Notes: a model not told the origin generated them from the letters alone. A stretch of DNA of 64,000 bases from an uncultured Methylococcaceae bacterium (GCA_913056195.1 CAJXMF010000006.1:1-64000); one strand, 5' to 3'; shown: positions 8,755-17,512, counted from the first letter of the stretch. Translations and numbers: made by a program.

Positions 8755-9663
8755 ATGGATAAACCATTTATTTTACACATGCTGACAACAGCAAAAAACT
8801 TAAGTCCCTTTGATGTCAATATGGCTTTGGATGCCGGATGGGTTTCTGCCGTCCCCTACATTAACGTTGAACCGAGCGAAGTCAGGGGGCTGGTTCAAGA
8901 CGCTATCTTTTCGCGCAGTCCAAAAGGTTTAAAGCGTACAGCCATTTTTATAGGCGGCCGCGAAACCAAACAAGCCATGGATATGTTAAAGCTGGCCAAA
9001 AACGCCATGGTTCCTCCGTTTGAAGTCTCTGTCTTTGCCGACCCAAGCGGCGCCTTTACAACCGCAGCGGGTATGGTCGCCATCGTCGAAAAAGCCCTGA
9101 TAGAAAAATTTGATACCACGCTTGAAGGCAAAAATATACTGGCTTTAGGTGGAACGGGCCCGGTCGGCCAGGCTGCCGCCGTCATTGCCGCAAAAGCGGG
9201 TGCCAATGTCCGTATCATTGGCCGTCAACTCGACAAAGCTGAACGCATCGCTGAACTTTGCAGTGAAGAATTTGGCGAAGGCGACATTACCATTACAGCC
9301 GGTGCGGATGCCGATAAAGGTGACTATATTAAATCCACCGATATCGTCTTTGCGACAGGCGCCGCAGGCATTCAATTATTGAGTCCCGAGCATATTGCCT
9401 CCGCGCCACAACTGAAAGTTGCAGCTGATGTCAATGCCGTTCCTCCCTCAGGTATTGCCGGTGTCGATGCATTTGATAATTGCAAACCTATTGAAGGCTC
9501 GCCTTCCGGTGCCGTGGGTATTGGGGCATTAGCGATTGGCAATGTGAAATATCAGGCACAAAATCGCTTATTGCGAAAAATGCTGGAGGCCGACAACCCT
9601 GTCTACCTGAACTTTGAACATGCTTTTGAAGTCGCTCGGGATTTTGTTAGAGATAATGCTTAA
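8755..9663 (+). CDS. mtdB: NAD(P)-dependent methylene-tetrahydromethanopterin dehydrogenase (MtdB)
   Basis: Oxidises methylene-H4MPT to methenyl-H4MPT in the tetrahydromethanopterin-linked formaldehyde oxidation route of methylotrophs. The 302-aa protein has the family N-terminus (ILHMLTTAK, SPFDVNMALDAGW), the pterin-binding stretch QDAIFSRSPKG, FADPSGAFTTAA, a Rossmann fold with LGGTGPVGQAAAVIAAKAGA (about residues 125-145), and the C-terminal blocks ADVNAVPPSGIAGVDA and GIGALAIGNVKYQ. All key family motifs are intact. A second copy follows 80 bp downstream in the same direction. Other pathway genes (fae, mch, fhc) are not in the window. Confidence 0.93.
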   Translation: MDKPFILHMLTTAKNLSPFDVNMALDAGWVSAVPYINVEPSEVRGLVQDAIFSRSPKGLKRTAIFIGGRETKQAMDMLKLAKNAMVPPFEVSVFADPSGAFTTAAGMVAIVEKALIEKFDTTLEGKNILALGGTGPVGQAAAVIAAKAGANVRIIGRQLDKAERIAELCSEEFGEGDITITAGADADKGDYIKSTDIVFATGAAGIQLLSPEHIASAPQLKVAADVNAVPPSGIAGVDAFDNCKPIEGSPSGAVGIGALAIGNVKYQAQNRLLRKMLEADNPVYLNFEHAFEVARDFVRDNA

Positions 9664-9743
9664 TTCTCGCCAAAATCACTGACATAAGACTGATTTTTTC
9701 AGGCATATCGCAAAAATACTAACTTTTATCGGAGAATTACTTA

Positions 9744-10739
9744 ATGGAAAAGTGTACCTTTCTGAATTTCTTGCCCAAATTCTTTCCACACCGTGTATCC
9801 AAATCCACCGCGCATAACGAAAAGCGCAGTATTTTGCATATGCTTGACCCTATGCCCAACAACAGCCCTTTTGACATCAATATGGCCGTTGATGCCGGCT
9901 TTGATGTCTTAATGCCCTATTCCAATGTCAAGCTGGAAAGTGTCCACGCCCTGACCCAGGACGCCATTTTTTCACGCGGTCCTGGCGGTGAAAAAAAAAC
10001 GGCCATGTTCATTGGCGGCCGTGATATTGGGCTCGCCATTGATATGTTAAATACCAGCAAACAAGCAATGGTTCCGCCTTTTAAAATTGCTGTCATGGCC
10101 GACCCGAGCGGCGCATTTACCACGGCCGCCGCATTAGTCGCGTGTGTTGAAAAAGAGCTGCGGGAAAAACACAACAAATCTTTAAAAGAAAGTAAGGCAC
10201 TGGTTTTTGGTGGCACTGGCCCTGTAGGTCTGGCAACTGCCGTCATCGCCGCACAACAAGGCGCACAGACCACGCTGATTGACCACCTTTCACTGGACGC
10301 CGCACAGGATGCAGCAAAAGAATACGGTCGCCGTTTTAAAGTGGAACTACATGCCGCTGTAGCCGGATCTGATGAGGAAAAAGCTGAAATTATTAGTGAT
10401 GCCGATATTATCTTCTGTACAGCAAAAGCCGGTATTCAGGTTTTAAGCACCGCAGTATTGCAACACGCAAAGCAACTGAAAGTAGCCGGTGATGTCAATG
10501 CCGTGCCGCCTGCCGGGATAGAAGGCATCGACGTAAATGACTTTGGTAAAGCCTTGAAAGGTCTGCCCGACTCACAAAATACCGTCGGCATTGGCGCCTT
10601 AGCGGTAGGCAGTGTTAAATATAAACTACAACATACCCTGCTCAAGTCCATGCTTAAAAGCGACAAACCGCTTTTTCTGGATTTTCGCGATGCGTTTAAT
10701 GAGGCACAGGCCTTGTTTGCTACTGCCGAAGAATCTTAA
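9744..10739 (+). CDS. Second MtdB-type methylene-H4MPT dehydrogenase, N-terminally extended
   Basis: Paralog of the preceding gene: 331 aa, with SPFDINMAVDAGFD, QDAIFSRGPGGEKK, MADPSGAFTTAAALVA, FGGTGPVGLATAVIAAQQGA and VAGDVNAVPPAGIEGID. It carries about 28 extra N-terminal residues (MEKCTFLNFLPKFFPH and onward) absent from the first copy. The extension is probably real because GGAG lies at the right distance before this ATG. Parts of this copy (GFDVLMPYSNV, LTQDAIFSRGP) recall the characterised Methylobacterium MtdB more than the first copy does. The two may differ in cofactor preference, but the sequence alone does not show it. Confidence 0.88.
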   Translation: MEKCTFLNFLPKFFPHRVSKSTAHNEKRSILHMLDPMPNNSPFDINMAVDAGFDVLMPYSNVKLESVHALTQDAIFSRGPGGEKKTAMFIGGRDIGLAIDMLNTSKQAMVPPFKIAVMADPSGAFTTAAALVACVEKELREKHNKSLKESKALVFGGTGPVGLATAVIAAQQGAQTTLIDHLSLDAAQDAAKEYGRRFKVELHAAVAGSDEEKAEIISDADIIFCTAKAGIQVLSTAVLQHAKQLKVAGDVNAVPPAGIEGIDVNDFGKALKGLPDSQNTVGIGALAVGSVKYKLQHTLLKSMLKSDKPLFLDFRDAFNEAQALFATAEES

Positions 10740-10816
10740 ATGGGCTGCGTATAAGCATGCGTTAAGCAGCTCGACCGCTTGAACGACAAGTTATAAAAAC
10801 TTACGTGATACACAGC

Positions 10817-11113
10817 TTATTTTTTCAAATATTTCTCAATCTTTAAAGATCCATGAAATATCCCTAATATTTCTACTGAATCTTCTTTAACAAAGTAAGC
10901 AATTCTATAATGACCATCAAGAAGCACTCTAATTTCACCGTCTGGTTCTTTTCTATATTTGTAACCAATTTCGGGAAATGATTTTAAAATTTGAGTTTTA
11001 TCCTATATTCCTTCTACAACTCGCTGTGCCGCTAACGGGTTTTCCTCTGCAATGAAGTCAAATATATCTTTCATTCATGTACTGGCCTCTTCTGTCCATT
11101 TTATTTCTGCCAT
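10817..11113 (-). pseudogene. Decayed ParE/RelE-type toxin
   Basis: Read from ATG at 11113, the frame encodes a ParE-like protein of 98 positions (MAEIKWTEEAST, then DFIAEENPLAAQRVV, SFPEIGYKYR, GEIRVLLDGHYRIAYFV, ILGIFHGSLKIEKYLKK). It is interrupted by TGA at codon 13 and TAG at codon 37, with no frameshift. The fold-defining elements survive in frame, so inactivation looks recent. The start overlaps the end of the antitoxin gene by 13 nt, the standard parDE-type arrangement. Suppression or a sequencing error is possible but needs two events. Confidence 0.8.
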
Positions 11114-11286
11114 GTCTTTATCCTGCTCGACATTTCTTCACTTGAAATGACTTTACCTTCCCTGGAATCCTTGAGACCTCGCTCAATCATATGCTCAAAA
11201 GCCAACTCTCTAAGAATTTCCTCATACGAAGAGTCTTCAGGTTGTTCTAAAATTACTTCAGTCATTCTCTCTTTAACAGCAGACAT
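11101..11286 (-). CDS. Antitoxin of a toxin-antitoxin module
   Basis: A 61-aa acidic protein (MSAVKERMTEVILEQPEDSS, then EEILRELAFEHMIERGLKDSREGKVISSEEM) resembles the short helical antitoxins paired with ParE/RelE toxins, including the C-terminal GKVIS-EEM pattern seen in that group. It is intact while the overlapping downstream toxin is broken. Such antitoxins normally repress their own promoter and bind the toxin. Retention after toxin loss could reflect immunity to a related toxin or simply recent decay. Confidence 0.7.
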   Translation of the reverse strand: MSAVKERMTEVILEQPEDSSYEEILRELAFEHMIERGLKDSREGKVISSEEMSSRIKTWQK

Positions 11287-11328
11287 ATGAAACCTCTTTA
11301 TGCTTTATCGTCAGTTTTACAATTATGG

Positions 11329-11964
11329 CTATATCTGCTTATATTTCAGCGCGAGTCGTGTTAATTCGACATCATTTTTAACATTTAATTTTTCGTACAG
11401 CCGATAGCGATACGTATTGATTGTTTTATCACTCAGCTTCAGCATATCCGCCATCTCCTGAATGTTCTTGCCTTGCAAAATCAGGTTACTGACTTCCGAC
11501 TCGCGCTGAGATAATTTGGCAAAAGGCGTTTCCGCGCCATCAAGACCCTGAAATGCCAGATTCTCGGCGATATCAGTACTGAGAAAGCGTTTGCCATGCA
11601 TAACCGTACGAATAGCATCGACCATTTCGTTGACAGAAGCGCCTTTAGAAACAAACCCCTTAACGCCTAACTTCAACAGCTGTTGGGGTAAGGGGCCGTC
11701 ATCATACACAGAAACGACAATAATTTTTGTATCGGGTTGCTCTTTTAAAATACGCCGACAAGCCTCGACGCCGCCAATCCCTGGCATATTAATATCCATT
11801 AAAACAACGTCTGGGGATTGCTCTTCGGCCAGATTAACAGCATCTTCACCCGAGCCACAGACAGCCATAACCAAAATATCATCAAAAGAATTCAGCAGAA
11901 CTTCAATCCCTGTTCTGACCAATTCATGATCATCGACAACGAGTACTTTTATAATTAATGCCAC
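11329..11964 (-). CDS. uvrY: GacA/UvrY-type two-component response regulator
   Basis: NarL/FixJ-family regulator of 211 aa. The receiver domain (residues 1-120) begins IKVLVVDDHELVRTGIEVLL, has the phospho-acceptor Asp in VVLMDINMPG and the conserved Lys in GFVSKGASV. The LuxR-type helix-turn-helix follows (LSQRESEVSNLILQGK, then LKLSDKTINTYRYRLYEKL). TVNTYRYR-like helices and the ELT-LAL end are typical of GacA/UvrY/SirA, which act with a BarA/GacS kinase on Csr small RNAs. No kinase lies nearby, consistent with the usual orphan position, but the usual neighbour uvrC is absent. Confidence 0.88.
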   Translation of the reverse strand: MALIIKVLVVDDHELVRTGIEVLLNSFDDILVMAVCGSGEDAVNLAEEQSPDVVLMDINMPGIGGVEACRRILKEQPDTKIIVVSVYDDGPLPQQLLKLGVKGFVSKGASVNEMVDAIRTVMHGKRFLSTDIAENLAFQGLDGAETPFAKLSQRESEVSNLILQGKNIQEMADMLKLSDKTINTYRYRLYEKLNVKNDVELTRLALKYKQI

Positions 11965-12111
11965 CCATAAACTCCCTTAATTGCTGTTTAATCTGTCTAT
12001 ATTTTTTATAAGACAAAAATGATCCCTGGCAGTACGTGATTGAAACGAGATAGTAATACGGAACATCGCTGTCAGTCAATCCTTACAAAACCGTAAGACT
12101 CCCGCGAAACA

Positions 12112-12471
12112 TCAGTTATTAAAACATGCACGACGCAGGCACTTGACCAACCAATCTGCATCGTCTTCCGTTAAAAATTGTTTCCAGGGAGGCATAGCCG
12201 TTCCCGATCGACCATTTAAAATGGTTTTGATTAAAAATTGATCCGATTTATATCGTAAATTTTCGGGCAATAAGGCAGCACCCAGCCCGCCTTTTAGTGT
12301 AATACCATGACATGAGCCACAATCCTGGCTGAGTAAATTTATCAAGTATTGTTGCCTGGCTTTGTCTGGTGCGGCATTAGCCCCAACAGCAAGACATGCC
12401 ATCACCAAAAAGGCAAAAACCTTAACCCGGATTCTTAAGCAAACGATATTTTTACCCAAAGAGTCACACAT
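12112..12471 (-). CDS. nirC: Cytochrome c55X (NirC-like)
   Basis: Periplasmic class I cytochrome c of 119 aa with an N-terminal hydrophobic export signal (about residues 16-34, FAFLVMACLAVGANA). One haem site, CGSCH, lies within LLSQDCGSCHGITLKGG, and the distal Met is in GTAMPPW. The GLTLKGGLG-A-LPE pattern and AMPPW-LL-E-DADW region match the c55X proteins encoded beside cytochrome cd1 genes, where they donate electrons to or help mature nitrite reductase. It lies 260 bp downstream of the other cytochrome genes on the same strand. Confidence 0.78.
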   Translation of the reverse strand: MCDSLGKNIVCLRIRVKVFAFLVMACLAVGANAAPDKARQQYLINLLSQDCGSCHGITLKGGLGAALLPENLRYKSDQFLIKTILNGRSGTAMPPWKQFLTEDDADWLVKCLRRACFNN

Positions 12472-12733
12472 AAAAAACCATTAAAATGCAGATGGATATT
12501 TGTCTGGCGCAATATCTGATTTAAGGCAATGCGCGGTAAATAAAATACCTATATTGCGCAGGATTTTTATTCGTATTCAAGGCGCACAAACAAACAGGCG
12601 CATAGCAGGCGATGTAACTGTTTGTGCAAAGCTTCCGCTCCTGCTCACGCTCCTTGCCTACATCCATGTCGGCAACGCAAAAGAGGGACAAAAAGACAAG
12701 CAAGATGGGTATATTTTATTTATTGCGAATTGC
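12472..12733. other. Intergenic region with a long-loop inverted repeat
   Basis: No credible gene. A 9-bp perfect inverted repeat, GCACAAACA at 12584-12592 and TGTTTGTGC at 12619-12627, could form a stem with a 26-nt loop in the RNA between the two cytochrome genes. There is no adjacent T-run, so I do not call it a terminator. Confidence 0.4.
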
Positions 12734-13039
12734 CTAAGGCTTAAGCCGCGCATAATAGGCTGTTATGTTATCAATATCTTTAGCCGATAAAGAACCCGCG
12801 ATGGCATTCATAATCTCTGATACACGGAATTTATCTTGATATTGTCTTAATGCCTGATCAAGATACTCGCGATCACGACCCGCCAAAGATGGAAATGGTG
12901 CATCTGCTGATGGCTTCCTGATTCCATGACATTGAGAGCAAACAGCCTGGGCTTGCATTTTGCCGGCATAAATATTAGCTGCTTGCGTTACAACAGGCAT
13001 CCACACTAAAAATAATAGACTGCAAAGTCGCTTTTTCAT
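12734..13039 (-). CDS. Small class I c-type cytochrome
   Basis: A 101-aa exported monohaem cytochrome: signal peptide MKKRLCSLLFLVWMPVVTQA, haem motif CSQCH at about residues 33-37 and a C-terminal helix ending ITAYYARLKP. The ATG at 13039 is favoured over a GTG at 13045 because GGAG lies five bases before it. It follows the cytochrome cd1 gene directly, so it is a likely electron donor to that enzyme. It resembles one half of a cytochrome c4 or a c553. The sixth ligand Met is probably in EIMNAIAGSLS. Confidence 0.85.
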   Translation of the reverse strand: MKKRLCSLLFLVWMPVVTQAANIYAGKMQAQAVCSQCHGIRKPSADAPFPSLAGRDREYLDQALRQYQDKFRVSEIMNAIAGSLSAKDIDNITAYYARLKP

Positions 13040-13041
13040 AA

Positions 13042-14595
13042 TCACTCCATCTCATCCGGTGACAAGCCACGCGTCATATATTTCACCCGGCCATGCGAAA
13101 AAATACCTGCCGGACTTTCCATAGGAATGCTGGTGATTTTTTTCAATGAGAACGAATCATAAACAACAACTTCATCGCCTGAATAACCGGCGCTCACATA
13201 GAGAAATTTACCATCGGCGCTATATTCTGGAAAATAAGCATGTCCACCAACATCCAATGTTTTGACAACCTCTAAGGTCTTTTTGTCAATCAATTGAATT
13301 GTCCGAGCGCGTCTGTCCTTAGTGATAATATCCACCGCGACATACGGCGCATTGGCATGTGCCGCAGGTGATTCGGTGCCACCTGAAACAGGCACTTGTT
13401 TGACGACTTTCATCGTATCCAGATCCCAAACACTGACCACCGTTTTATCACAGGTACCAAAATTTGTGCCAAAGCCCAAAACACGACCATCGACCTTGAC
13501 TGCAGCGCCACCACCAACATGTGGCACACAGCCCGCCGGCAATTTTTTGATGAGTTTACGTTCAGCAAGATCAATGGCGGCAACAATACTGTCGTCATAG
13601 GATGCCACCATCAACTTACGACCTTTATGCGTCAAAAAGGCATCATGCAAATGGCGGCCGACATTTTTGATTTTAGTGACTGGAAAGCCGTCTTTTAAAT
13701 CGACAACCCAAACCTGCCCTGCATTTTCCAAAGCAATAGCAAAAATATCAGCATACGGTGTACCAATAATCATGCCTGAATCGGAGGATACAAAATTACC
13801 ATCCGGGTCTATGCCTTCCAATTCAAATGTTTTTAACGGCTCAAGCGTATCCGCATCAAGAATGACTGCATTATGGGGCACGAATGAACCGGCCATGATG
13901 TATTTTCCATCCCTGGAAACACCCATCCCTGGCCCATTAAAACCTGTTTTGATACTACGAACCGCCTTCATCGAGTAAAGATCAACCTTAAAAATTTCGG
14001 CGGTATCTGTTTTAACATAAGCCCAACGTGGATTCGCTGGATTGAAATCAATAATATGCGCTGCGGTTCCGGTTGGAATTTCACCGACGACCTGATGGGT
14101 TTTACTATTGATAAAAACAGCCTTAGAGCCGCTTCCACGCCCATATTTTCCACGCGCGGCAACGCCAATCAAGTCATCCATATCGCCAATGGCATATTGC
14201 GGCCGTTCGGGCAAGGTTGATTCATCTTTGACATAAACATGCAACGACGCTTTCATATCATCGATGGTCCAGGCTGGATTGGGCAATTTTGGCGTACTCT
14301 GTAAATGCTTAACCATCGCTCGAATCTGATCATCGCTGAGTTTGCCATAGAATGGCGGCATCAAGGTTTCGAAACTGCCAGTCATAATCAGTGTTCGCAA
14401 TGCAGTTGGACTGCGCCCTTTCAATGTCTCTTTATTCAATGCAGGTGCCAGGTAGCCGCCATGATCTGAACCATGACAACTTGCGCAATTATCCTGATAA
14501 AGCTGATGCATATTATCTGATGCCGCCTCTGCATGACCTGTCAGGGCTATTGCCAACAGTGTCGTTAATAATAAAGTTTTTTTATTCTTATTCAT
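13042..14595 (-). CDS. Cytochrome cd1 (NirS/NirN-like): haem c domain plus d1 beta-propeller
   Basis: A 517-aa periplasmic protein from the preferred ATG at 14595 (seven more codons lie upstream). It has a signal peptide (MNKNKKTLLLTTLLAIALTG), a cytochrome c domain with CASCH at about residues 37-41 and MPPFYG as distal region, then an eight-bladed d1 propeller. Three histidines known from NirS have counterparts: the axial d1 ligand in GTAAHIIDFNP (about H180), and the two catalytic-site His in RHLHDAF (H317) and CVPHVGGG (H359). NirS reduces nitrite to NO, while NirN acts in haem d1 maturation. The length lies between NirN and NirS, and the CVPHVGGGAAVK region recalls NirN. No d1-biosynthesis gene (nirE, nirF, nirJ) is in the window, so activity is unproven. 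Confidence 0.8.
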   Translation of the reverse strand: MNKNKKTLLLTTLLAIALTGHAEAASDNMHQLYQDNCASCHGSDHGGYLAPALNKETLKGRSPTALRTLIMTGSFETLMPPFYGKLSDDQIRAMVKHLQSTPKLPNPAWTIDDMKASLHVYVKDESTLPERPQYAIGDMDDLIGVAARGKYGRGSGSKAVFINSKTHQVVGEIPTGTAAHIIDFNPANPRWAYVKTDTAEIFKVDLYSMKAVRSIKTGFNGPGMGVSRDGKYIMAGSFVPHNAVILDADTLEPLKTFELEGIDPDGNFVSSDSGMIIGTPYADIFAIALENAGQVWVVDLKDGFPVTKIKNVGRHLHDAFLTHKGRKLMVASYDDSIVAAIDLAERKLIKKLPAGCVPHVGGGAAVKVDGRVLGFGTNFGTCDKTVVSVWDLDTMKVVKQVPVSGGTESPAAHANAPYVAVDIITKDRRARTIQLIDKKTLEVVKTLDVGGHAYFPEYSADGKFLYVSAGYSGDEVVVYDSFSLKKITSIPMESPAGIFSHGRVKYMTRGLSPDEME

Positions 14596-14617
14596 ACATT
14601 CTCTACCCATAAACATA

Positions 14618-15226
14618 CTAAAAGCCGAAATTATCTTCGATAACGACCTCAGAATAATCCAGTTGCCCCGGACGCGGATTAGCCGCTTTTAGCGCTTTAC
14701 CCACGACAACGAACATTGAAATCAAATGATCATCCGGCAGATTGATCAGTTCCGCAACAGCTTCAAAATCAAAACCATCCATTGGACAGGAATCATACCC
14801 CATCGCTTTAGCCGCTAACATAATCGTTTGCGCGGCAATACCACATGACCGTATCGCTTCATCGCGCTGAACCTGATTTTTACCTTGATAATATTGTTGA
14901 ATAGCCGGCAAAATATAATCCTGCGCTTCTTTAGGCGCATTCCGCCAGTAGCGTTCAGGTTGCTTTTCCCATGCCTTCATATCGGCGCACAACACAATCA
15001 ATAACGAGGCATCGGTGACCTGTGGTTGATCCCAGGCTGCCGCACGAATTTTTTCTCGCAAGACGCTGTCTTTGACGACAACAAAACGCCAATGCTGAAT
15101 ATTAAAGGCTGTTGGTGATAACATCGCTAACGATAATAACTTTCGCGTTTCATCATCACTGAACTGAAATGAAGGATCGTAAATTTTTACCGAACGCCTG
15201 TTTTCAATTGCCTGTAATGTATCCAT
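14618..15226 (-). CDS. Nitroreductase-family flavoprotein
   Basis: FMN-dependent NAD(P)H oxidoreductase fold of 202 aa. It has the N-terminal ENRRSVKIYDP with the Arg-Arg-Ser FMN phosphate contacts, MLSPTAFNIQHWRFVVVKD, and the C-terminal GYDSCPMDGFD and LISMFVVVGKA. The physiological substrate cannot be told from sequence. The start lies three bases after the fbp stop and the stop lies 22 bp before the cd1 gene start, so it is probably in one transcript with both. Confidence 0.88.
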   Translation of the reverse strand: MDTLQAIENRRSVKIYDPSFQFSDDETRKLLSLAMLSPTAFNIQHWRFVVVKDSVLREKIRAAAWDQPQVTDASLLIVLCADMKAWEKQPERYWRNAPKEAQDYILPAIQQYYQGKNQVQRDEAIRSCGIAAQTIMLAAKAMGYDSCPMDGFDFEAVAELINLPDDHLISMFVVVGKALKAANPRPGQLDYSEVVIEDNFGF

Positions 15227-15229
15227 AAA

Positions 15230-16237
15230 TTATTCCTGCTGTTGATGATAAGAAACGATACGATCCACTTCATTTTTTGAGCCTAATATCAAGGGCACCC
15301 GTTGATGAATGCCTTCCGGCTGAATATCCAGGATGCGCTGTCGCCCCGTGTGACACGCACCGCCGGCCTGTTCAACGATAAACGCCATAGGGTTAGCCTC
15401 ATACATCAAGCGGAGACGCCCGGCCTGGTTTGGATTTTTCATATCATAAGGATACATAAAAACGCCCCCACGGGTCAAAATCCGATAAACCTCGGCCACC
15501 AGCGAAGCAATCCAGCGCATATTAAAATTCTTGTTTCTAGGGCCATCCTCACCTAAAACACATTCATCCACATATTTTTTGACCGCCGGCTCCCAGAATC
15601 GCTGATTCGACATATTTATTGCAAATTCACGACACTCTTCAGCAATTTTCATATCCGGATGAGTCAAATAAAATTCGCCTACAGTCTGATCCAGCGTAAA
15701 GCCATTAACGCCTTGTCCAGTCGTCAATACCATAATGGTCGATGGGCCATAGAGCACAAATCCAGCGCACACCTGCTGACTCCCCTTTTGCAGAAAATCA
15801 TTGACCGTAGGCTCTTTTTCACCTTCAAAGCGTAGGATTGAGAATATCGTCCCAACCGTTAAATTCAAATCAATATTCGATGAGCCATCCAATGGATCAA
15901 ATAAAGCCAGATACTTTCCACGAGGCGCGCCCTTGGGCAGCCTTACCCAATCTTCATTTTCTTCTGAAGCCATGCCAGCCAGATGTCCATTCCAGCTTAA
16001 GGCATCGATCATAATCTCATTGCTAATGATATCCAGTTTTTTTTGGACTTCGCCTTGCACATTTTCCGTTTCTGCATTACCCAGAATACCGATTAAATCG
16101 CCCTGGTTAACGCGATACGATATTTTTTTACAGGCTAAAACAATATCATTTAATAACAAACTGAAATCACCAGAAACACCTCCTAATGCGCGTTGTTGCT
16201 CCAAAATAAATTGCGTCAATGTCATTTTTCCTGGCAT
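15230..16237 (-). CDS. fbp: Fructose-1,6-bisphosphatase class I
   Basis: Hydrolyses fructose 1,6-bisphosphate to fructose 6-phosphate, regenerating the RuMP acceptor. The 335-aa length is typical. Motifs present are ASEENEDWV (metal-binding Glu), [19 protein letters not shown] with the catalytic DPLDGSSN signature, [14 protein letters not shown], and [20 protein letters not shown] near the C-terminus. It is the last RuMP gene of the minus-strand block and is separated from fba by a terminator-like hairpin. It is probably also the first gene of a transcript into the nitroreductase and cd1 genes. Confidence 0.96.
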   Translation of the reverse strand: MPGKMTLTQFILEQQRALGGVSGDFSLLLNDIVLACKKISYRVNQGDLIGILGNAETENVQGEVQKKLDIISNEIMIDALSWNGHLAGMASEENEDWVRLPKGAPRGKYLALFDPLDGSSNIDLNLTVGTIFSILRFEGEKEPTVNDFLQKGSQQVCAGFVLYGPSTIMVLTTGQGVNGFTLDQTVGEFYLTHPDMKIAEECREFAINMSNQRFWEPAVKKYVDECVLGEDGPRNKNFNMRWIASLVAEVYRILTRGGVFMYPYDMKNPNQAGRLRLMYEANPMAFIVEQAGGACHTGRQRILDIQPEGIHQRVPLILGSKNEVDRIVSYHQQQE

Positions 16238-16271
16238 CGTATAAATCCCTAACTATTAGCGTATTTCATTC

Positions 16272-16310
16272 AAAAAAGGCCGGCCCAGCTTACGCTGAAC
16301 CAGCCCTTTT
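16272..16310 (-). terminator. Terminator after fba
   Basis: On the minus strand AAAAGGGCTGG pairs with CCGGCC-TTTTTT around an inner loop containing TTCAGCGTAAGCTG, and a T-run follows. It lies between the fba stop (16335) and the fbp start (16237), so fbp may be expressed partly by read-through. Confidence 0.6.
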
Positions 16311-16334
16311 AGTTAAATCGTAAAGCGGTTACCT

Positions 16335-17414
16335 TTACAGCAAATTCAAGGCATTCAAGTCTCCAAATGCTTTTACGATTCGTTTTACCATGTTAGCCTG
16401 ACCGGCACGTTGCCAGACACGCGGATCATAGTATTTCTTATTCGGCGCATCTTCACCCGTCGGGTTGCCGATCTGTCCCTGAAGATAGGCTTCATTCTCC
16501 TTGTAATAATTCATAACACCTTCCCAAGCAGCCCATTGCGTATCCGTATCAATATTCATTTTGATAACGCCGTAACTGATAGATTCGGCAATTTCTTCCG
16601 GTGAAGAACCTGAACCACCATGGAACACAAAATTCAAGGAATTTTCAGGCAATCCATATTTTTCAGAGACGTATTTTTGCGAGTCTCTTAAAATAGTCGG
16701 GGTCAGCTTAACATTACCGGGCTTGTAAACCCCATGAACATTACCGAAAGAGGCAGCAATGGTAAAACGATGGCTCACTTTGCTTAACTGTTCATAAGCG
16801 TAGGCAACATCTTCAGGCTGTGTATATAACATGGATTGATCCATATCGCTGTTATCAACGCCATCTTCTTCACCGCCGGTGCAACCTAATTCAATCTCTA
16901 ACGTCATGTTCATTTTTGACATGCGTTCCAGATATTTTGAGCATATTTCAATATTTTCTTCCAAACTTTCTTCTGAAAGATCAATCATATGCGAACTGAA
17001 TAACGGACGACCTGTCTGCGCAAAGTGTTTTTCACCCGCATCGAGCAGGCCATCAATCCATGGCAGCAATTTTTTAGCGCAGTGGTCCGTATGTAAAATA
17101 ACAGGCACACCATAATGTTCAGCCAGATTATGAACATGCAATGCCGCAGAAATAGCCCCTAATACTGAATTCCGTTGACCTTCAGCCGGCAAACCTTTAC
17201 CCGCATAAAAAGCGGCACCACCGTTTGAACACTGAATAAAAACAGGAGAATTGGCCTGAGCTGCCGCTTCTAATACTGCATTGACAGTATCTGAGCTGAT
17301 GATATTGACCGCAGGTAATGCGCTCTTGTTTTGCTTACAGAATTCGAAAATCTTTTGTACATCATCACCCGTAACGACACCGGGTTTAACAATTTCAGAT
17401 AAATTTTGTGTCAT
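16335..17414 (-). CDS. fba: Class II fructose-bisphosphate aldolase (FbaA type)
   Basis: Zn-dependent aldolase that interconverts fructose 1,6-bisphosphate with triose phosphates. From the ATG at 17414 it is 359 aa, matching the E. coli class IIa enzyme; a longer reading frame upstream is not needed. Motifs are LPAVNIISSDTVNAVLEAA, VILHTDHCAKK (catalytic Asp and Zn His), LEIELGCTGGEEDGVDN, FGNVHGVYKPGNVKL and FVFHGGSGSS, followed by the NIDTDTQWA phosphate-binding region. It is part of the RuMP block between tal and fbp. Confidence 0.96.
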   Translation of the reverse strand: MTQNLSEIVKPGVVTGDDVQKIFEFCKQNKSALPAVNIISSDTVNAVLEAAAQANSPVFIQCSNGGAAFYAGKGLPAEGQRNSVLGAISAALHVHNLAEHYGVPVILHTDHCAKKLLPWIDGLLDAGEKHFAQTGRPLFSSHMIDLSEESLEENIEICSKYLERMSKMNMTLEIELGCTGGEEDGVDNSDMDQSMLYTQPEDVAYAYEQLSKVSHRFTIAASFGNVHGVYKPGNVKLTPTILRDSQKYVSEKYGLPENSLNFVFHGGSGSSPEEIAESISYGVIKMNIDTDTQWAAWEGVMNYYKENEAYLQGQIGNPTGEDAPNKKYYDPRVWQRAGQANMVKRIVKAFGDLNALNLL

Positions 17415-17512
17415 TTTTTGAAATATCCTGATAGAAATAACCACACCGTACCGCTAAGATACGATGTAGCATAGTAATCATTTCTTTAACAAAGAAAGTG
17501 ATTTTTGTGGTT

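Noticed and set aside
10817-10850. The sequence EKYLKK at the end of the decayed toxin, resembling the KYL motif
   Set aside because: A single match lacking the leading T-G/R-V, in an unrelated protein; coincidence.
12500-12790. A 96-codon plus-strand frame between the two cytochrome genes
   Set aside because: It overlaps the opposite-strand cytochrome gene end, has no ribosome-binding site and no recognisable protein pattern.
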